A program made the position numbers and the translations under genes. The notes under the pieces were generated by a model. That model searched no databases, had not been told where the DNA came from, and saw only the letters and a list, made by a program, of their open reading frames with translations. DNA of 53,189 bases from a filamentous cyanobacterium CCT1 (lineage in GTDB: Bacteria; Cyanobacteriota; Cyanobacteriia; Phormidesmidales; Phormidesmidaceae): positions 1 to 53,189 of the forward strand of contig PYER01000011.1 in the NCBI GenBank assembly GCA_003017855.1, read 5' to 3'. Shown here one piece after another: positions 1 to 9,147 of this stretch. The first letter of the stretch is position 1, and the number at the start of each line of letters is the position of its first letter.

Positions 1-145
1 CCTTGGTGCTGTCGGGGCGGGGTGGCAGGGTGCCCCGCAGGCTGAGGCGATCGCCCCGGCACTCCACCTGCAGGCCGAGACGAGCCGCTTTGAGGCGAGT
101 ATTTAGCGCTGCGATCGCGCGATCGAGAGAGTCAGAGACAGCCAT
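1..145 (-). CDS. Tyrosine-type site-specific integrase, N-terminal fragment
   Basis: This reading frame starts at the ATG whose complement ends at 145 and runs off the left edge, so only about 48 residues are visible. They begin MAVSDSLDRAIAALNTRL and continue with a short strand-rich stretch ending in LRGTLPPRPDSTK. This resembles the amino-terminal segment of cyanobacterial phage-type integrases, in which an N-terminal helix is followed by a RGxLPPKPGS motif. No catalytic residues lie inside the window, so the assignment rests on this N-terminal pattern alone. It is divergent from hemH, with 76 bp between the two starts. Confidence 0.45.
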   Translation of the reverse strand, partial: MAVSDSLDRAIAALNTRLKAARLGLQVECRGDRLSLRGTLPPRPDSTK

Positions 146-221
146 CGGGGTCGGAAACCGTTCATCCAGCTTGTAGAATATTGTCAGATATGAGTACCTA
201 ATTTAAAACCACTACAGTGCC

Positions 222-1385
222 ATGGGTCGTGTCGGGGTCTTATTGCTAAATCTAGGGGGGCCAGAACAGCTTGACGATGTTCGTCCCTTTCTGTTTAACC
301 TGTTTGCCGATCCAGAGATTATTCGCCTGCCCTTCCCCTGGTTGCAGCGGCCCCTGGCCTGGTTAATTTCTAGCTCACGCGCCAAACAATCCCAAGAAAA
401 CTACCAGCAGATCGGCGGTGGGTCCCCGCTGCGCCGCATTACCGAAGAGCAGGCCGAGGCCCTCAAACGGGTGCTGGCCGAGCAGGGCACCGACGCCAAT
501 ATCTATATCGGCATGCGCTACTGGTACCCCTTCACCGAAGAGGCCGTTGCCCAGATCAAGCGCGACGGCATCGAAAAGCTGGTGGTGCTGCCCCTCTACC
601 CCCAGTTTTCGATCAGCACCAGCGGCTCCAGCTTTCGCCTGCTGGAGCGGCTCTGGCTCGAAGATCCGACCCTGCAGCGCATTGTCTACACCGCTATACC
701 CTCCTGGTACAACCGCCCCGGCTACACCGCCGCCATGGCCGACCTGATTGCCAAAGAGCTCGATAAGCTCGACAATCCCGACCAGGCCCACATTTTCTTT
801 AGCGCCCACGGGGTACCCGTGAGCTACGTCGAAGAGGCGGGCGACCCCTACCAGCGCGAGATCCAGCACTGCACCGAGCTGATCATGCAGGCGCTCGATC
901 GCCCCAACCCCTACACCCTGGCCTACCAGAGCCGGGTCGGGCCAGTGGAATGGCTGCAGCCCTACACCGAAGATGCGATCGAGCAGCTGGCCCAGCAGGG
1001 CGTCAAAGACCTGGTTGTCGTACCCATCAGCTTTGTCTCCGAGCACATTGAGACCCTGCAGGAGATCGACATGGAGTACCGGGAGATTGCCCACGAGGCC
1101 GGGATTCCGGGCTTCCATCGGGTACCGGCCCTCAATACGCACCCCCGCTTCATCACCGATATGGCCGATATGGTCAATGAAGCCCTGGCTGCGCCCCGCC
1201 AGCTCTTCTCCGATGTGGTGCACCCCGACAAAAAGGTCAAGATTTACCCCCAGGAGCGATCGGCCTGGGGCCTCACCCCGGTCGCCGAGGTGTGGAACGG
1301 TCGTCTGGCCATGGTGGGCTTTCTAGCCCTGCTGCTGGAGCTGGTCAGCGGTCGCGGCCCCCTGCACTTTGTCGGCATTCTCTAG
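222..1385 (+). CDS. hemH: Ferrochelatase with C-terminal CAB helix
   Basis: Ferrochelatase inserts Fe2+ into protoporphyrin IX, the last step of protoheme synthesis. The 387-residue protein begins [16 protein letters not shown], the usual start of the family. It has the FSAHGVP segment with the metal-site histidine near residue 195 and the signature [13 protein letters not shown] near residue 230. From about residue 344 there is an extra tail with [20 protein letters not shown], a chlorophyll a/b-binding-type transmembrane helix. This fusion is characteristic of cyanobacterial and plastid type II ferrochelatases and anchors the enzyme to the thylakoid membrane. Full length; no sign of damage. 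Confidence 0.97.
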   Translation: MGRVGVLLLNLGGPEQLDDVRPFLFNLFADPEIIRLPFPWLQRPLAWLISSSRAKQSQENYQQIGGGSPLRRITEEQAEALKRVLAEQGTDANIYIGMRYWYPFTEEAVAQIKRDGIEKLVVLPLYPQFSISTSGSSFRLLERLWLEDPTLQRIVYTAIPSWYNRPGYTAAMADLIAKELDKLDNPDQAHIFFSAHGVPVSYVEEAGDPYQREIQHCTELIMQALDRPNPYTLAYQSRVGPVEWLQPYTEDAIEQLAQQGVKDLVVVPISFVSEHIETLQEIDMEYREIAHEAGIPGFHRVPALNTHPRFITDMADMVNEALAAPRQLFSDVVHPDKKVKIYPQERSAWGLTPVAEVWNGRLAMVGFLALLLELVSGRGPLHFVGIL

Positions 1386-1450
1386 GGTTTGCGCCCCAGA
1401 CCATCACATCTCGCGCCATTTATACCCCAGGCCGTTGCGCCCCAGCGGTA

Positions 1451-2014
1451 TTAGGGCTTCGGCTTGGAGCGCCTGGGCCAGTGCCGCCACAGGTACGAGG
1501 TTCGAATCACCAGCCACAGCAGCAGCAGCGCAATGATACCGCCCTGGTTAGGCGCGTCAAACGCCAGCACCGCGAGCACAATGCAGAGCCCGTCTACCAC
1601 GAAGAAAAGCCACAGCGGCGGGCGGCGGGGGCGGTAAAACCAGCCCACCTGCAGCAGCTGAATGACCAGGGCTAGGAGAGCGCTAATCAGGCCAATCAGA
1701 AGGTTAATCCAGCCGTCCAGGCCAAAGGTGCGGGCGACAGCCAGACCGGCCAGGGCACCCACCCCAGGACTCAGAAACAGCTCCAGGGTTTGAAAGAAAC
1801 GCTGGCTGTAGCGATCCTTGGACAGCATCAGCTCGGCCATCGACCAGGTAGCCAGCACCCCCAACACCAGGGCGGGGGGCAGACGCGACAGCAGCGGTAC
1901 GTTAGACCAGAGCTGAGGCCCAGACATCAACCCAATCAGCAGCAGGGGCAGCGCCAGCCGGAGCCCCGTCGCCGCCGCGATCGACAAGATTGCTAGCAGT
2001 TCGGTGATAATCAC
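1451..2014 (-). CDS. DUF4126-type membrane protein
   Basis: A 187-residue, very hydrophobic protein with about five predicted membrane segments. It opens with MIITELLAILSIAAATGLRLALPLLLIGL, and the small-residue and arginine pattern (AAATGLR) matches DUF4126 proteins. Function is unknown. The C-terminus is short, basic and probably cytoplasmic (RRSKPKP). The gene lies 39 bp downstream of hrcA on the same strand, so it may be read from the hrcA promoter. The DUF assignment is from pattern recognition of the N-terminal helix. Confidence 0.7.
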   Translation of the reverse strand: MIITELLAILSIAAATGLRLALPLLLIGLMSGPQLWSNVPLLSRLPPALVLGVLATWSMAELMLSKDRYSQRFFQTLELFLSPGVGALAGLAVARTFGLDGWINLLIGLISALLALVIQLLQVGWFYRPRRPPLWLFFVVDGLCIVLAVLAFDAPNQGGIIALLLLWLVIRTSYLWRHWPRRSKPKP

Positions 2015-2053
2015 GGCAGTCCCTGCCCAGTTGAGGCCATACTGGGGATACCC

Positions 2054-3148
2054 CTAGGCGCTGAGGGCCGTCGATAGGTAATCTGCCGCCGCCTTGACCA
2101 CAGCCACAGCGTTTTCATAGACCATGCGGGTCGGCCCCAGTACCCCTACACTGCCCACAGAGGCGTCGCAGCGGGTGTAGTTCGACACGACGAGCGCACA
2201 GCCCTGCATCGGCTCTAGCGGGTTTTCAGCCCCAATCCAGACCTTTACATCCACGCCGTTGAGCGTCTGGCTCGCCACGGGTGGGGTGTCAAAAAACAGG
2301 GGCCACAGCTGCGACTGGTCTTCTTCCAGCAGCCGCACGATGGACTGAATCCGCTGCGCATCGGAAAACTCGGGCTGGCGCAGCACCTCTGACAGACCGC
2401 TAATCACCAGCTGAGGTGTTTCTGGTGCCCGCGATCGCAGCGCTAGATTGTCCAGTGCCTGACAGAGCAGCGCCCCGTAGTGCTGAAATTCGGCATCGAG
2501 ATCGCCCCAATTCAGCGCAGCTACAGCGGCTAGCGGTCGTCCCCGCAGATGGTGACTCAAAAAGTTTGACAAAATTTCCAGGTGACGACGGCCCAGTTCT
2601 TCTGTTGCTTGAGCCGAGGCCCCCAGCAGCGCCGGCAGCTGCACCACTACCGACTGGGTCGCCAGCGAATCGAGCAGCACCACCATGAGCACCTGCTCTC
2701 CATCCACCGCCACCAGCTGAATGTGGCGAATAGTCGCACTACTGGACTGGGGCACCGTGATCAGGGCCAGATAACCGCTGATTTGAGCCAGGATTTGGGT
2801 GGCTGATCGCAGCAACGATTCCAGGCTGCGGCCCACCCAGTCCAGTTCCTCCGACAGAGCCGCATCCACCCGCCGCCCCACCCGCGTTGAGGGCGACATC
2901 AGCCGATCGACATAGAGCCGATAGCCAAAATCTGACGGCACCCGCCCCGCCGACGTGTGTGGCTGATAGAGCAGGCCGTATTTCTCTAGCAGGCCCATGG
3001 TGTTGCGCACCGTCGCTGGACTTACCTTCAGGTCATACTCCTGAGCCAAGGCCCGCGACCCGACGGGCTCTGCTGTAGCAATGTAGTGACGAATCGTGGC
3101 CTGTAGCACCTGCTCGTGGCGAGCACTCAGGGGAAGGGCAGAGTCCAT
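2054..3148 (-). CDS. hrcA: Heat-inducible transcription repressor HrcA
   Basis: HrcA represses class I heat-shock genes (groESL and others) by binding the CIRCE operator. The 364-residue protein has the N-terminal winged helix (LSARHEQVLQATIRHYIATAEPVGSRALAQEY, then SPATVRNTMGLLEKYGLL). Next comes the YGLLYQPHTSAGRVPSDFGYRLYVD segment typical of HrcA. The C-terminal half carries the GAF-like dimerisation domain ending in VGVLGPTRMVYENAVAVVKAAADYL. I did not see a CIRCE inverted repeat (TTAGCACTC-N9-GAGTGCTAA) in front of the gene, so it does not look autoregulated by CIRCE here. Confidence 0.96.
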   Translation of the reverse strand: MDSALPLSARHEQVLQATIRHYIATAEPVGSRALAQEYDLKVSPATVRNTMGLLEKYGLLYQPHTSAGRVPSDFGYRLYVDRLMSPSTRVGRRVDAALSEELDWVGRSLESLLRSATQILAQISGYLALITVPQSSSATIRHIQLVAVDGEQVLMVVLLDSLATQSVVVQLPALLGASAQATEELGRRHLEILSNFLSHHLRGRPLAAVAALNWGDLDAEFQHYGALLCQALDNLALRSRAPETPQLVISGLSEVLRQPEFSDAQRIQSIVRLLEEDQSQLWPLFFDTPPVASQTLNGVDVKVWIGAENPLEPMQGCALVVSNYTRCDASVGSVGVLGPTRMVYENAVAVVKAAADYLSTALSA

Positions 3149-3228
3149 AGGGGGTTGGTATAAAACTCAACTACGGCATTGCCCTACCATAACAGATGTT
3201 CTATGGGGTTCGGCCATGAACCGCAGAC

Positions 3229-3714
3229 CTATAGATCTTTGCTCTGGGTAAAGAACTCACCCACCTTAAAGCTAGCCGTTTTCTCCAGCTGAGTGATCAC
3301 CGAGCGCGTAATCAGCTTGCCCTGCTCGACCAGCACCTCGCCCGTAATCGGGTGCAGCAGATCTTGCTCAGCCCGGCGACCAATCAGCGCCTCAATGTCC
3401 TGCAGCGAGTTGACGTACATACCCGGCGGCAGTTCTACCACCACCCCGTTGGCGACCACCCGGGCCTGGCAGGCCAGCCGCGAGTTGGGCTTGCAGGAGG
3501 TAATCACTTCCAGCGTCCGCTGCTCGCGACGGTTAATCGGGGTCAACGCCTCCATACCCGACTGTACATAGATGTGGCAGGTGGCGCACATGCCTCGCCC
3601 ACCGCACTCTTTCAACACATCTAGGTCTTTGTTGAGCAGGACCGACAGCAGGTTGCCGTTAGTTTCAACGGAGGTTTCTTGGGCGATGGGCTCTAGGCGA
3701 ACGGTTTTAGCCAT
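3229..3714 (-). CDS. 2Fe-2S ferredoxin, adrenodoxin-like
   Basis: A 161-residue soluble electron carrier. The start is placed at MAKTVRLEPIAQETSV because homology begins there; the open frame extends further upstream without ferredoxin features. The cluster ligands are Cys in CGGRGMCATC (spacing C-x5-C-x2-C) and a fourth Cys in RLACQA about 35 residues later. That is the adrenodoxin/ISC-type spacing, not the plant-type photosynthetic one. About 60 residues follow the ferredoxin fold (from NSLQDIEALIG on) and form an extension seen in a conserved cyanobacterial ferredoxin. The partner is not identifiable from the sequence. Confidence 0.88.
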   Translation of the reverse strand: MAKTVRLEPIAQETSVETNGNLLSVLLNKDLDVLKECGGRGMCATCHIYVQSGMEALTPINRREQRTLEVITSCKPNSRLACQARVVANGVVVELPPGMYVNSLQDIEALIGRRAEQDLLHPITGEVLVEQGKLITRSVITQLEKTASFKVGEFFTQSKDL

Positions 3715-3801
3715 GGGGTAGAAGGGGGGGGATAAGGAATAGACGAAACGCCTGGGCAGGCTGCGGTGGGACGACCTCGGCGCCATTGGCTCACCGCATG
3801 C

Positions 3802-4626
3802 TCAGCAGTCCTGGGAAGACGGGAGAGCGAGCAAAAGAGCCTGTTCCTGGGGAGTAAGCCGACTACTCGCCAGGGTTTGAAAATTGCGGATGGTTCTACC
3901 ACCGCGGCTCATAAAGGCCGTCACCCAGTCTTTAACCCACTGATGCTGTTCCGCCGTCAGCGGCATTTGGCCCTGGGCGGCAGCGGCAAAGTAGCCATCT
4001 CGCTGAACCTCAAACTGCTCTAGCCAGGGGTGGGCCGGGCGAGACTGCTTCCAGGTGTTGATGACGATGGTTTTACCCAGGTACTGGGTCGCGCCATCGC
4101 TGAGGTGATTGAGGGCCGCCACCACCTCCTGTGGGCCTGGAGCTAGGGTACCCGCTTTAGAGCCCACTGGCTCAGGCTGAGCCCTATTAACAGAGGAGAG
4201 GGACGTGGAGGGATCCGCAGCGGGGTCAATGGCGCTGGCGCTGCTGCCCAGGGTGACGCAGCCAGCCAGCAGCCGAAAGGTGGGCACGGCGTTGTGGGGG
4301 GCTTCGATCAGGGTGGCCTTGAGCTGGCCAATGGCGGTGCGGTAGTCGGTGAGGGGCATTTGGTCGGTGACCAACACCAGCAGAATCAGCCCCTGATCGA
4401 GCTTGTAGATGTGGGTGAGCTGATTGGCGAAGCGAAACGAAAAGGTATCGAAATGGGCCGGAGTCGTGTCGACCACCTGCTGAATACCCTGGGCCAGCGC
4501 ATCCTGCTGGTGGGAGTTGAGGCTGATGTCTGGCCCAAAAAAGAAGGGTCGGTTGCGCCCGTCAATCAGCGCTATCCCAGAGATGCCGGGCAAGTTTAGG
4601 ACATTCTGGATTACCTGACGTTTCAT
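3802..4626 (-). CDS. Conserved cyanobacterial protein of unknown function
   Basis: A 274-residue protein that I do not recognise with certainty. Residues 1-110 (MKRQVIQNVLNLPGISGIALIDGRNRPFFFG) alternate strands and helices and carry a LDQGLILLVLVTD stretch, reminiscent of a Roadblock/LC7 or longin-like small-GTPase-regulator fold. A low-complexity Ser/Ala/Pro linker follows at about 125-165. A C-terminal domain has conserved-looking Trp residues (NTWKQSRPAHPWLEQFEV). There is no signal peptide. It is divergent from rbcR, with 213 bp between the starts. Confidence 0.6.
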   Translation of the reverse strand: MKRQVIQNVLNLPGISGIALIDGRNRPFFFGPDISLNSHQQDALAQGIQQVVDTTPAHFDTFSFRFANQLTHIYKLDQGLILLVLVTDQMPLTDYRTAIGQLKATLIEAPHNAVPTFRLLAGCVTLGSSASAIDPAADPSTSLSSVNRAQPEPVGSKAGTLAPGPQEVVAALNHLSDGATQYLGKTIVINTWKQSRPAHPWLEQFEVQRDGYFAAAAQGQMPLTAEQHQWVKDWVTAFMSRGGRTIRNFQTLASSRLTPQEQALLLALPSSQDC

Positions 4627-4839
4627 AAATCCTTGGGGTCTCGCTCTAATTTTTGTTGTCGAATGTCCTGAACCAAGTAATCTAGGGATGGCAGACTTAA
4701 TTCGACACTAGGCTTGAGGCCATGAGTCTATCTAGGGTTGTTACGGCGACATCGGTTGCGATGACAGCCAGGGGCTGGCCTGCATTACTATCATGGTTTG
4801 TTGGCATCCCAGGATTATCGTACGTTAGGGTTAATGCCC

Positions 4840-5862
4840 ATGTCTGACCTTCCTTTTACGCTCGACCAACTGCGCATTCTCAAGGCGATTGCAGCGGAGG
4901 GCAGTTTTAAACGAGCGGCAGACAGTTTGTATGTCTCTCAGCCAGCAGTTAGTCTACAGGTGCAAAACCTGGAGCGCCAGCTGGATGTACCGCTGTTTGA
5001 CCGGGGCGGCAGGCGGGCGCAGCTCACTGAAGCGGGACATTTGCTGCTCAGCTACGGCGATCGCATTCTCAGCCTGTGCCAGGAGACCTGCCGCGCCATC
5101 GAAGACCTGCAAAACTTGCAGGGCGGCACCCTGATTATTGGCGCTAGCCAGACCACAGGCACCTATCTCCTGCCCCGCATGATTGGCCTGTTTCGGCAGA
5201 AGTACGCCGATGTGGCCGTGCAGCTACACGTCCACTCCACTCGACGCACCGCCTGGAGCGTGGCCAACGGTCAAGTCGATCTAGCCATTATTGGTGGCGA
5301 ACTTCCTCCCGAACTACAGGACTCTTTAGAGAGAGTGCCCTACGCCGAGGACGAACTCGCACTGATTATGCCGATGTTTCACCCGCTGGCCAGTCAGGCG
5401 GTGATTCAGCGCGAAGACCTCTACAAGCTGCACTTCATTGCCCTCGACTCCCAGTCAACCATTCGCAAAGTGATTGACCAGGTGTTGACCCGCTGCGGCA
5501 TCGAGACCCGCCGCCTCAAAATTGAGATGGAGCTCAACTCCATTGAGGCGATCAAAACCGCCGTGCAGTCGGGGCTGGGGGTAGCCTTTGTGTCTAACTC
5601 TGCGATCGAAAAAGAGCTGCAGATGGGCGTACTGCACCGGGCTAAGATTGACTCGGTAGTGGTCAACCGCACCCTCTCGGTCATTTTTAACCCCAACCGC
5701 TACCGCTCTAAAGCTGCAGCCGCCTTTACCGCCGAAATCTTGCCGCAGTTTACCAACCTACCCCTCAACTTTAAGCCCATCGGCGCCGACAAAAATGGAG
5801 CCGACAAGAACGGGGTCAAGTCTACGTCTCTACCTCCCGAACCGCTATACCCTACCCCCTAG
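4840..5862 (+). CDS. rbcR: LysR-family regulator RbcR (CbbR-type)
   Basis: LysR-type regulator of carbon-fixation genes in cyanobacteria and red-lineage plastids (Ycf30). The start is set at [18 protein letters not shown]; an in-frame ATG lies 6 bp earlier and a TTG start 42 bp earlier. The N-terminal helix-turn-helix is [27 protein letters not shown]. The effector-binding domain follows with [13 protein letters not shown] and the [20 protein letters not shown] segment that marks the RbcR/CbbR subgroup. The protein is 340 residues, full length. Its stop overlaps the stop of the convergent Crp/Fnr gene by 4 bp. Raf1, a RuBisCO chaperone, is also in this window but far away. Confidence 0.9.
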   Translation: MSDLPFTLDQLRILKAIAAEGSFKRAADSLYVSQPAVSLQVQNLERQLDVPLFDRGGRRAQLTEAGHLLLSYGDRILSLCQETCRAIEDLQNLQGGTLIIGASQTTGTYLLPRMIGLFRQKYADVAVQLHVHSTRRTAWSVANGQVDLAIIGGELPPELQDSLERVPYAEDELALIMPMFHPLASQAVIQREDLYKLHFIALDSQSTIRKVIDQVLTRCGIETRRLKIEMELNSIEAIKTAVQSGLGVAFVSNSAIEKELQMGVLHRAKIDSVVVNRTLSVIFNPNRYRSKAAAAFTAEILPQFTNLPLNFKPIGADKNGADKNGVKSTSLPPEPLYPTP

Positions 5863-6593
5863 CCCAACGCTTCGCGGGTCGTGCTCTGATCGCTGGGAAT
5901 GGCGATCAGCCCATCTTTGTAGATATGAATGAGTTTGCGCTGGCGGAGTTTGCCCATCAGGCGAGTTACGGTGACCCGAGTGGAGCCAATGGCGCTGCCG
6001 ATTTGAGCGTGGGTGAGCGACCAGGGCAGGTAGTAGCCCGACTCGCAGGGTTCGCCAAACTCCTCAATCAGCAGGGTGAGAAATCCCAGCAGGCGATCGA
6101 TAGTACGGCGCTGGCCTAGGGTGCTGAGCCACAGCAGCTTGCGCTGGTGCTGGTAGCGAAAGGCGTCGAGCACCTCGCGCCGAAAGTGAGGCCAGTTGTC
6201 GAGGTCACTCCAGTAGAGCCAGAGCACTGTCGTTTGATCGACATGGGCAAAGCTCTGCAGCAGGAAGGGCGACTGAGCCACAATCTCAAAGGGCTGCCCC
6301 GCTCCGACAAAGCCTAAGAAAGCCTCCTCGCTCAGTCCCATCGCTAAAGACGTAGACCCCTCTTCATCGGTCGCATCGTCGAGATCGGGGCTGACCAGAT
6401 CTGGAGCGGCTCCCTGGGCTGTGCCCACCAGGCGTACGGCACCGCGCTCTACCAGGTACAACAGCCCAGACCGGGTGGGAATACGCTCGTCTTTGTTAAA
6501 AGTTCTGGCGCGGTAGTGGGCGTGGGCCCAGTCGGTAATGCGTTGCCAGGTCAAAAACGGTCGGGCATGATCGGGGCGTTGGGATGATTGCAT
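5859..6593 (-). CDS. Crp/Fnr-family transcription regulator
   Basis: A 244-residue regulator started at [13 protein letters not shown]; the frame is open further upstream, but that stretch looks noncoding. The first ~150 residues form the cNMP-type beta-roll sensor ([16 protein letters not shown]). The C-terminal winged helix is [30 protein letters not shown], close in style to NtcA-type recognition helices ([10 protein letters not shown]). The N-terminal sensor is atypical and carries an acidic insertion ([11 protein letters not shown]). The ligand cannot be inferred. It is convergent with rbcR, with overlapping stop codons. Confidence 0.85.
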   Translation of the reverse strand: MQSSQRPDHARPFLTWQRITDWAHAHYRARTFNKDERIPTRSGLLYLVERGAVRLVGTAQGAAPDLVSPDLDDATDEEGSTSLAMGLSEEAFLGFVGAGQPFEIVAQSPFLLQSFAHVDQTTVLWLYWSDLDNWPHFRREVLDAFRYQHQRKLLWLSTLGQRRTIDRLLGFLTLLIEEFGEPCESGYYLPWSLTHAQIGSAIGSTRVTVTRLMGKLRQRKLIHIYKDGLIAIPSDQSTTREALG

Positions 6594-7086
6594 AGCAACA
6601 GCTGGATTAGACGGTACAGACCATGACCATGGGATAAACGCTAGGGAGAAGGCGCGATCGCACAGAATCGCAGCATCATAAACCAAATCAGCTGCATAGA
6701 CCAGGTAGATATACCCCTCGTCCAGTTCAAAACCGCACCTACAGCCATCAATCGATTTACCCTGCGAGGCTGGAGGTTTAGCCCCAAACTCAGACAACCC
6801 CAGCGACCAAAGAGAAATCTGGCTAGTAGATTTTCAGAGATTTGGCATTGTAAAGGTTACGTAAACCATCCCATACTAATACAGAGATCCCGTATTTTCT
6901 CGGAGCCCTTTTAAGGAACCAGAGACATTCCTGGATCCTTAACCTTAATCTTGATGCCACTGGGTAATAGCCGCCGTGGATTCAAAGCCCCTAGCTAAAG
7001 CGCCAGGTTCAGACCAGTGTAGCCCTAGCCCCAATTGAAGCCCGTCTCCCATAAGAAATACTGTTCATTCAAAGTGGTTTTTAGGG
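6594..7086. other. Gene-free interval upstream of the sRNA candidate
   Basis: About 490 bp without a convincing coding frame. It contains the upstream region of the Crp/Fnr gene. I see no repeat, RNA or strong promoter motif that I would name here. Confidence 0.5.
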
Positions 7087-7115
7087 GTGACATTCCCTCA
7101 CCCTAATCCTATAAT
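7087..7115 (+). promoter_or_regulatory. Sigma-70-type promoter of the sRNA candidate
   Basis: A -35 box GTGACA (7087-7092; five of six consensus bases) is followed by exactly 17 bp and a perfect -10 box TATAAT (7110-7115). Transcription should start near 7122, at the G of GTGTGAGGAGC. No open reading frame follows, but a strong terminator does. Confidence 0.75.
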
Positions 7116-7121
7116 TCAATT

Positions 7122-7186
7122 GTGTGAGGAGCGAACCAGAAGAGATGCCGAGACGAAACACGGCCAGTCGTCGGCATCTCTTTTGT
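7122..7186 (+). ncRNA. Candidate small regulatory RNA, about 65 nt
   Basis: A short transcription unit is defined by a canonical promoter at 7087-7115 and a terminator hairpin whose arms are 7141-7151 (AGAGATGCCGA) and 7171-7181, followed by TTTTGTTTT. The predicted RNA begins GUGUGAGGAGCGAACC, unpaired, followed by the hairpin with a GACGAAACACGGCCAGUC apex. GUGUGAGGAG is the exact complement of CUCCUCACAC, the conserved core of the cyanobacterial sRNA Yfr1. The apical GAAACA resembles the GGAAACA loop described for the Yfr2 family. Size and layout suit a Yfr2-type RNA, but I cannot run a covariance search. Confidence 0.6.
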
Positions 7187-7190
7187 TTTG
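7141..7190 (+). terminator. Rho-independent terminator of the sRNA candidate
   Basis: An 11-bp perfect stem (7141-7151 with 7171-7181) with a structured 19-nt loop, followed by the T-rich tract CTTTTGTTTTG. The hairpin probably forms the body of the sRNA as well as its terminator. Confidence 0.8.
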
Positions 7191-7352
7191 TAGCTAAGCT
7201 TTAGAGTATTCCTGACGGTTGGGCCGTTCGCCTCATGCCTGCCCAGCCGTCGTCAGGCGTCACCTAGCCCTGCGCTGCAGACCAGCGGGCTGCAGTCCAA
7301 CTACAGTTTGAGCCATTCCGGTGCAGCGTTAACAGGCCTCACATGATGGCTG

Positions 7353-7487
7353 ATACCAATTCCGAATCGCATTACCCTGATTCCAAATAGGCGGCTTGCG
7401 TAGGGGCATAGGCGTAGCCAAGCCAAAGGCTTTACGGCGTTTGCCCAGCCCAAACTGTGGGTAGCCAAAGCGAATTCGGTATAAGGT
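7353..7487. repeat. MITE-like repeat, class A
   Basis: The interval is bounded by related inverted ends: ATACCAATTCCGAAT on the left, and on the right the complement of ATACCGAATTCGC. It has no coding capacity. Inside, 7401-7429 (TAGGGGCATAGGCGTAGCC...) matches 17376-17404 in another repeat at 26 of 29 bases. The alpha/beta hydrolase stop codon lies 7 bp beyond its right end. The ends are imperfect and no target duplication is clear. Confidence 0.5.
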
Positions 7488-7493
7488 CATAAA

Positions 7494-8390
7494 TTAGGCC
7501 AAAGGTAGTAGCGAATGGGCGTGCAGCAGATCTTGCAGCACCTTGGCTACGACCTGGGGCTGTTCGACCATCGCCAGGTGGCCACAATTTTCAATTTCAA
7601 TCACCGGGCTGCGGCCTGGCCTGACCGGCAAATAGCCCGCCAGATGGTGCACGTAGCGCAAATTCATCACCTGGTCCTGGCGACCGGCGACAAAATATAC
7701 CGGCGGCTGGAGACTGGCCACCAGCCTGGGCAGAAGGTGCACCTCAGTTTCGGTCGTTGACTCTAGCAGGGCACCCAGGGCGGCGGCAGCATCGGCCTGC
7801 AGCATATCAAGACAGCGATCGCGGCCCCAGCGGTAGGCCAAAGGCCGGTGCACCATCATTCGAGTGAGCAGCAGCGGCAGCAGGGTGTAGCGCAACCACG
7901 AACGCCGCCAGCCGACAATGTACTGCCCCGCCTGACGAAACTGCTGAAACTCGCGCTCCAGGTAAATGCCACCGCCAGCGTTGAGGCAAACCACTCCCTG
8001 CAACTGCTGCGGGTAGCAGTGGGCCATCCAGAGGGCAATACTGCCCCCCAGCGAATGACCCACCAGCCACACGGGACCCAGATCGAGCTGCTCTAGCAGC
8101 GCTGCCAGGTCGCGAGCATAGGCCCCTAGCCCGTAGGGCAATGTCGAAGCTCCCAGAGCTTCGGCCTCTGCGGGTACCCCAGACTTATACTGGTCGAGCC
8201 CATAGCGCGATTCGCCAAACCCGCGCAGATCGTAGGCCAGACAGGTGTGGTCAGGCGCCAGCCGGTCAATGACAGGCTGCCAGTACCGATGGCTCAGCAG
8301 CCAGCCGTGAATAAAGACCAGAGCGGGAGCTTCCCTGGCCGCAGTCAGTTGGTAATAGTGGGGTACGCCAAAGACTGTGGCGATAGCCAT
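7494..8390 (-). CDS. Alpha/beta-fold hydrolase
   Basis: A 298-residue alpha/beta hydrolase. The HG oxyanion segment is VFIHGWLLSHRYW near residue 27. The nucleophile elbow is GHSLGG with Ser at residue 113. The acid is likely the Asp in VAGRQDQVM (about 238) and the catalytic His is in NCGHLAMVEQP (about 270). There is no signal peptide. Substrate unknown; the family includes esterases, haloperoxidase-like and C-C bond hydrolases. A short cap region spans about residues 145-200. Confidence 0.88.
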   Translation of the reverse strand: MAIATVFGVPHYYQLTAAREAPALVFIHGWLLSHRYWQPVIDRLAPDHTCLAYDLRGFGESRYGLDQYKSGVPAEAEALGASTLPYGLGAYARDLAALLEQLDLGPVWLVGHSLGGSIALWMAHCYPQQLQGVVCLNAGGGIYLEREFQQFRQAGQYIVGWRRSWLRYTLLPLLLTRMMVHRPLAYRWGRDRCLDMLQADAAAALGALLESTTETEVHLLPRLVASLQPPVYFVAGRQDQVMNLRYVHHLAGYLPVRPGRSPVIEIENCGHLAMVEQPQVVAKVLQDLLHAHSLLPLA

Positions 8391-8430
8391 GGGCCAATGC
8401 CCTCTGAGGCCGGTCGTTGACCATCGTACC

Positions 8431-9147
8431 CTAGCTCATGAGGCGGTAGCGCATACCCTCAGCAATTTTATGGCCCAGATAATCGGGAATCAGACTTTCA
8501 TTGGGGCCAAGAAGATACAAAATCAGACGGGTACGCCCCCGCCATACCAGCAGGTTGGCGTTAACCACCAGCAAATCTTCCTGCCAGATGGCGTACATAA
8601 CCTTATAAAAGAGGCCTGGTTGGTTATCGGCCTCGATCAGCAGGGCTGGCAAATGGAAGACCGGATCGACATAAAACTCGGTTTCTACCCGCTCCAGGCC
8701 CGCATCCAGGTTAAATTCTACGGTCAGCATTTCTTCAACTTCAAACCGCCCCGCCAGGGTTTCTTGAATCGCTCGACAGACATTTTCAGTCGTTTTAGGA
8801 CTCAGCGCCTGGCCTCCCCGCGATACCACCAGCTTGATAAACACCAGCATGGGCGGATAAATTTGCCCGTAGAGACTGAGGTTGTGAATCGTCAGCCCAT
8901 AGGCAGCCAGTACGCCAAAGATATCGCTGAGTAAAAATGACTGATTGCGGTAGACAAAGTGCAGCGCGCTCTTGCTGCCCTCGGGCTTGATATCGAGAAC
9001 TGCTTTGCGTTGCTTATAGAGTTGGTAGGCCAAGCGCAGGTTCTGCAGCTGAATCTCGCTGCTGACAAACTGCTCATAAAACTGCGGAAAGGCGCGGTTG
9101 AAGCGCTTTAATAGCTCAACCGTGGAAGGGTTTAAGCCAGCGGCCAT
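8431..9147 (-). CDS. ACT-domain-like conserved protein
   Basis: A 238-residue protein started at MAAGLNPSTVELL, which leaves a short helical N-terminus (ELLKRFNRAFPQFYEQF). Two regions with the beta-alpha-beta pattern of ACT domains follow: LSDIFGVLAAYGLTIHNLSLY, and PGLFYKVMYAIWQEDLLVVNANLLVW with the typical Asn-x-Pro-Gly-Leu start (ADNQPGLF). This arrangement resembles the regulatory tail of GlnD uridylyltransferases without the catalytic part. A role in sensing a small metabolite is inferred. It lies 40 bp upstream of the hydrolase on the same strand, so the two are probably co-transcribed. Confidence 0.7.
   Translation of the reverse strand: MAAGLNPSTVELLKRFNRAFPQFYEQFVSSEIQLQNLRLAYQLYKQRKAVLDIKPEGSKSALHFVYRNQSFLLSDIFGVLAAYGLTIHNLSLYGQIYPPMLVFIKLVVSRGGQALSPKTTENVCRAIQETLAGRFEVEEMLTVEFNLDAGLERVETEFYVDPVFHLPALLIEADNQPGLFYKVMYAIWQEDLLVVNANLLVWRGRTRLILYLLGPNESLIPDYLGHKIAEGMRYRLMS

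Noticed and set aside
375-1223. Long minus-strand open frame of 282 codons
   Set aside because: It is antisense to hemH and reflects the codon bias of a GC-rich gene; the protein is low-complexity and unlike any family.
3149-3228. CIRCE operator in front of hrcA
   Set aside because: No TTAGCACTC/GAGTGCTAA pair is present.
7100-7200. Yfr1 gene on the minus strand (GCTCCTCACAC)
   Set aside because: The minus strand has no promoter or T-rich terminator in the right place; the promoter and terminator fit the plus strand.
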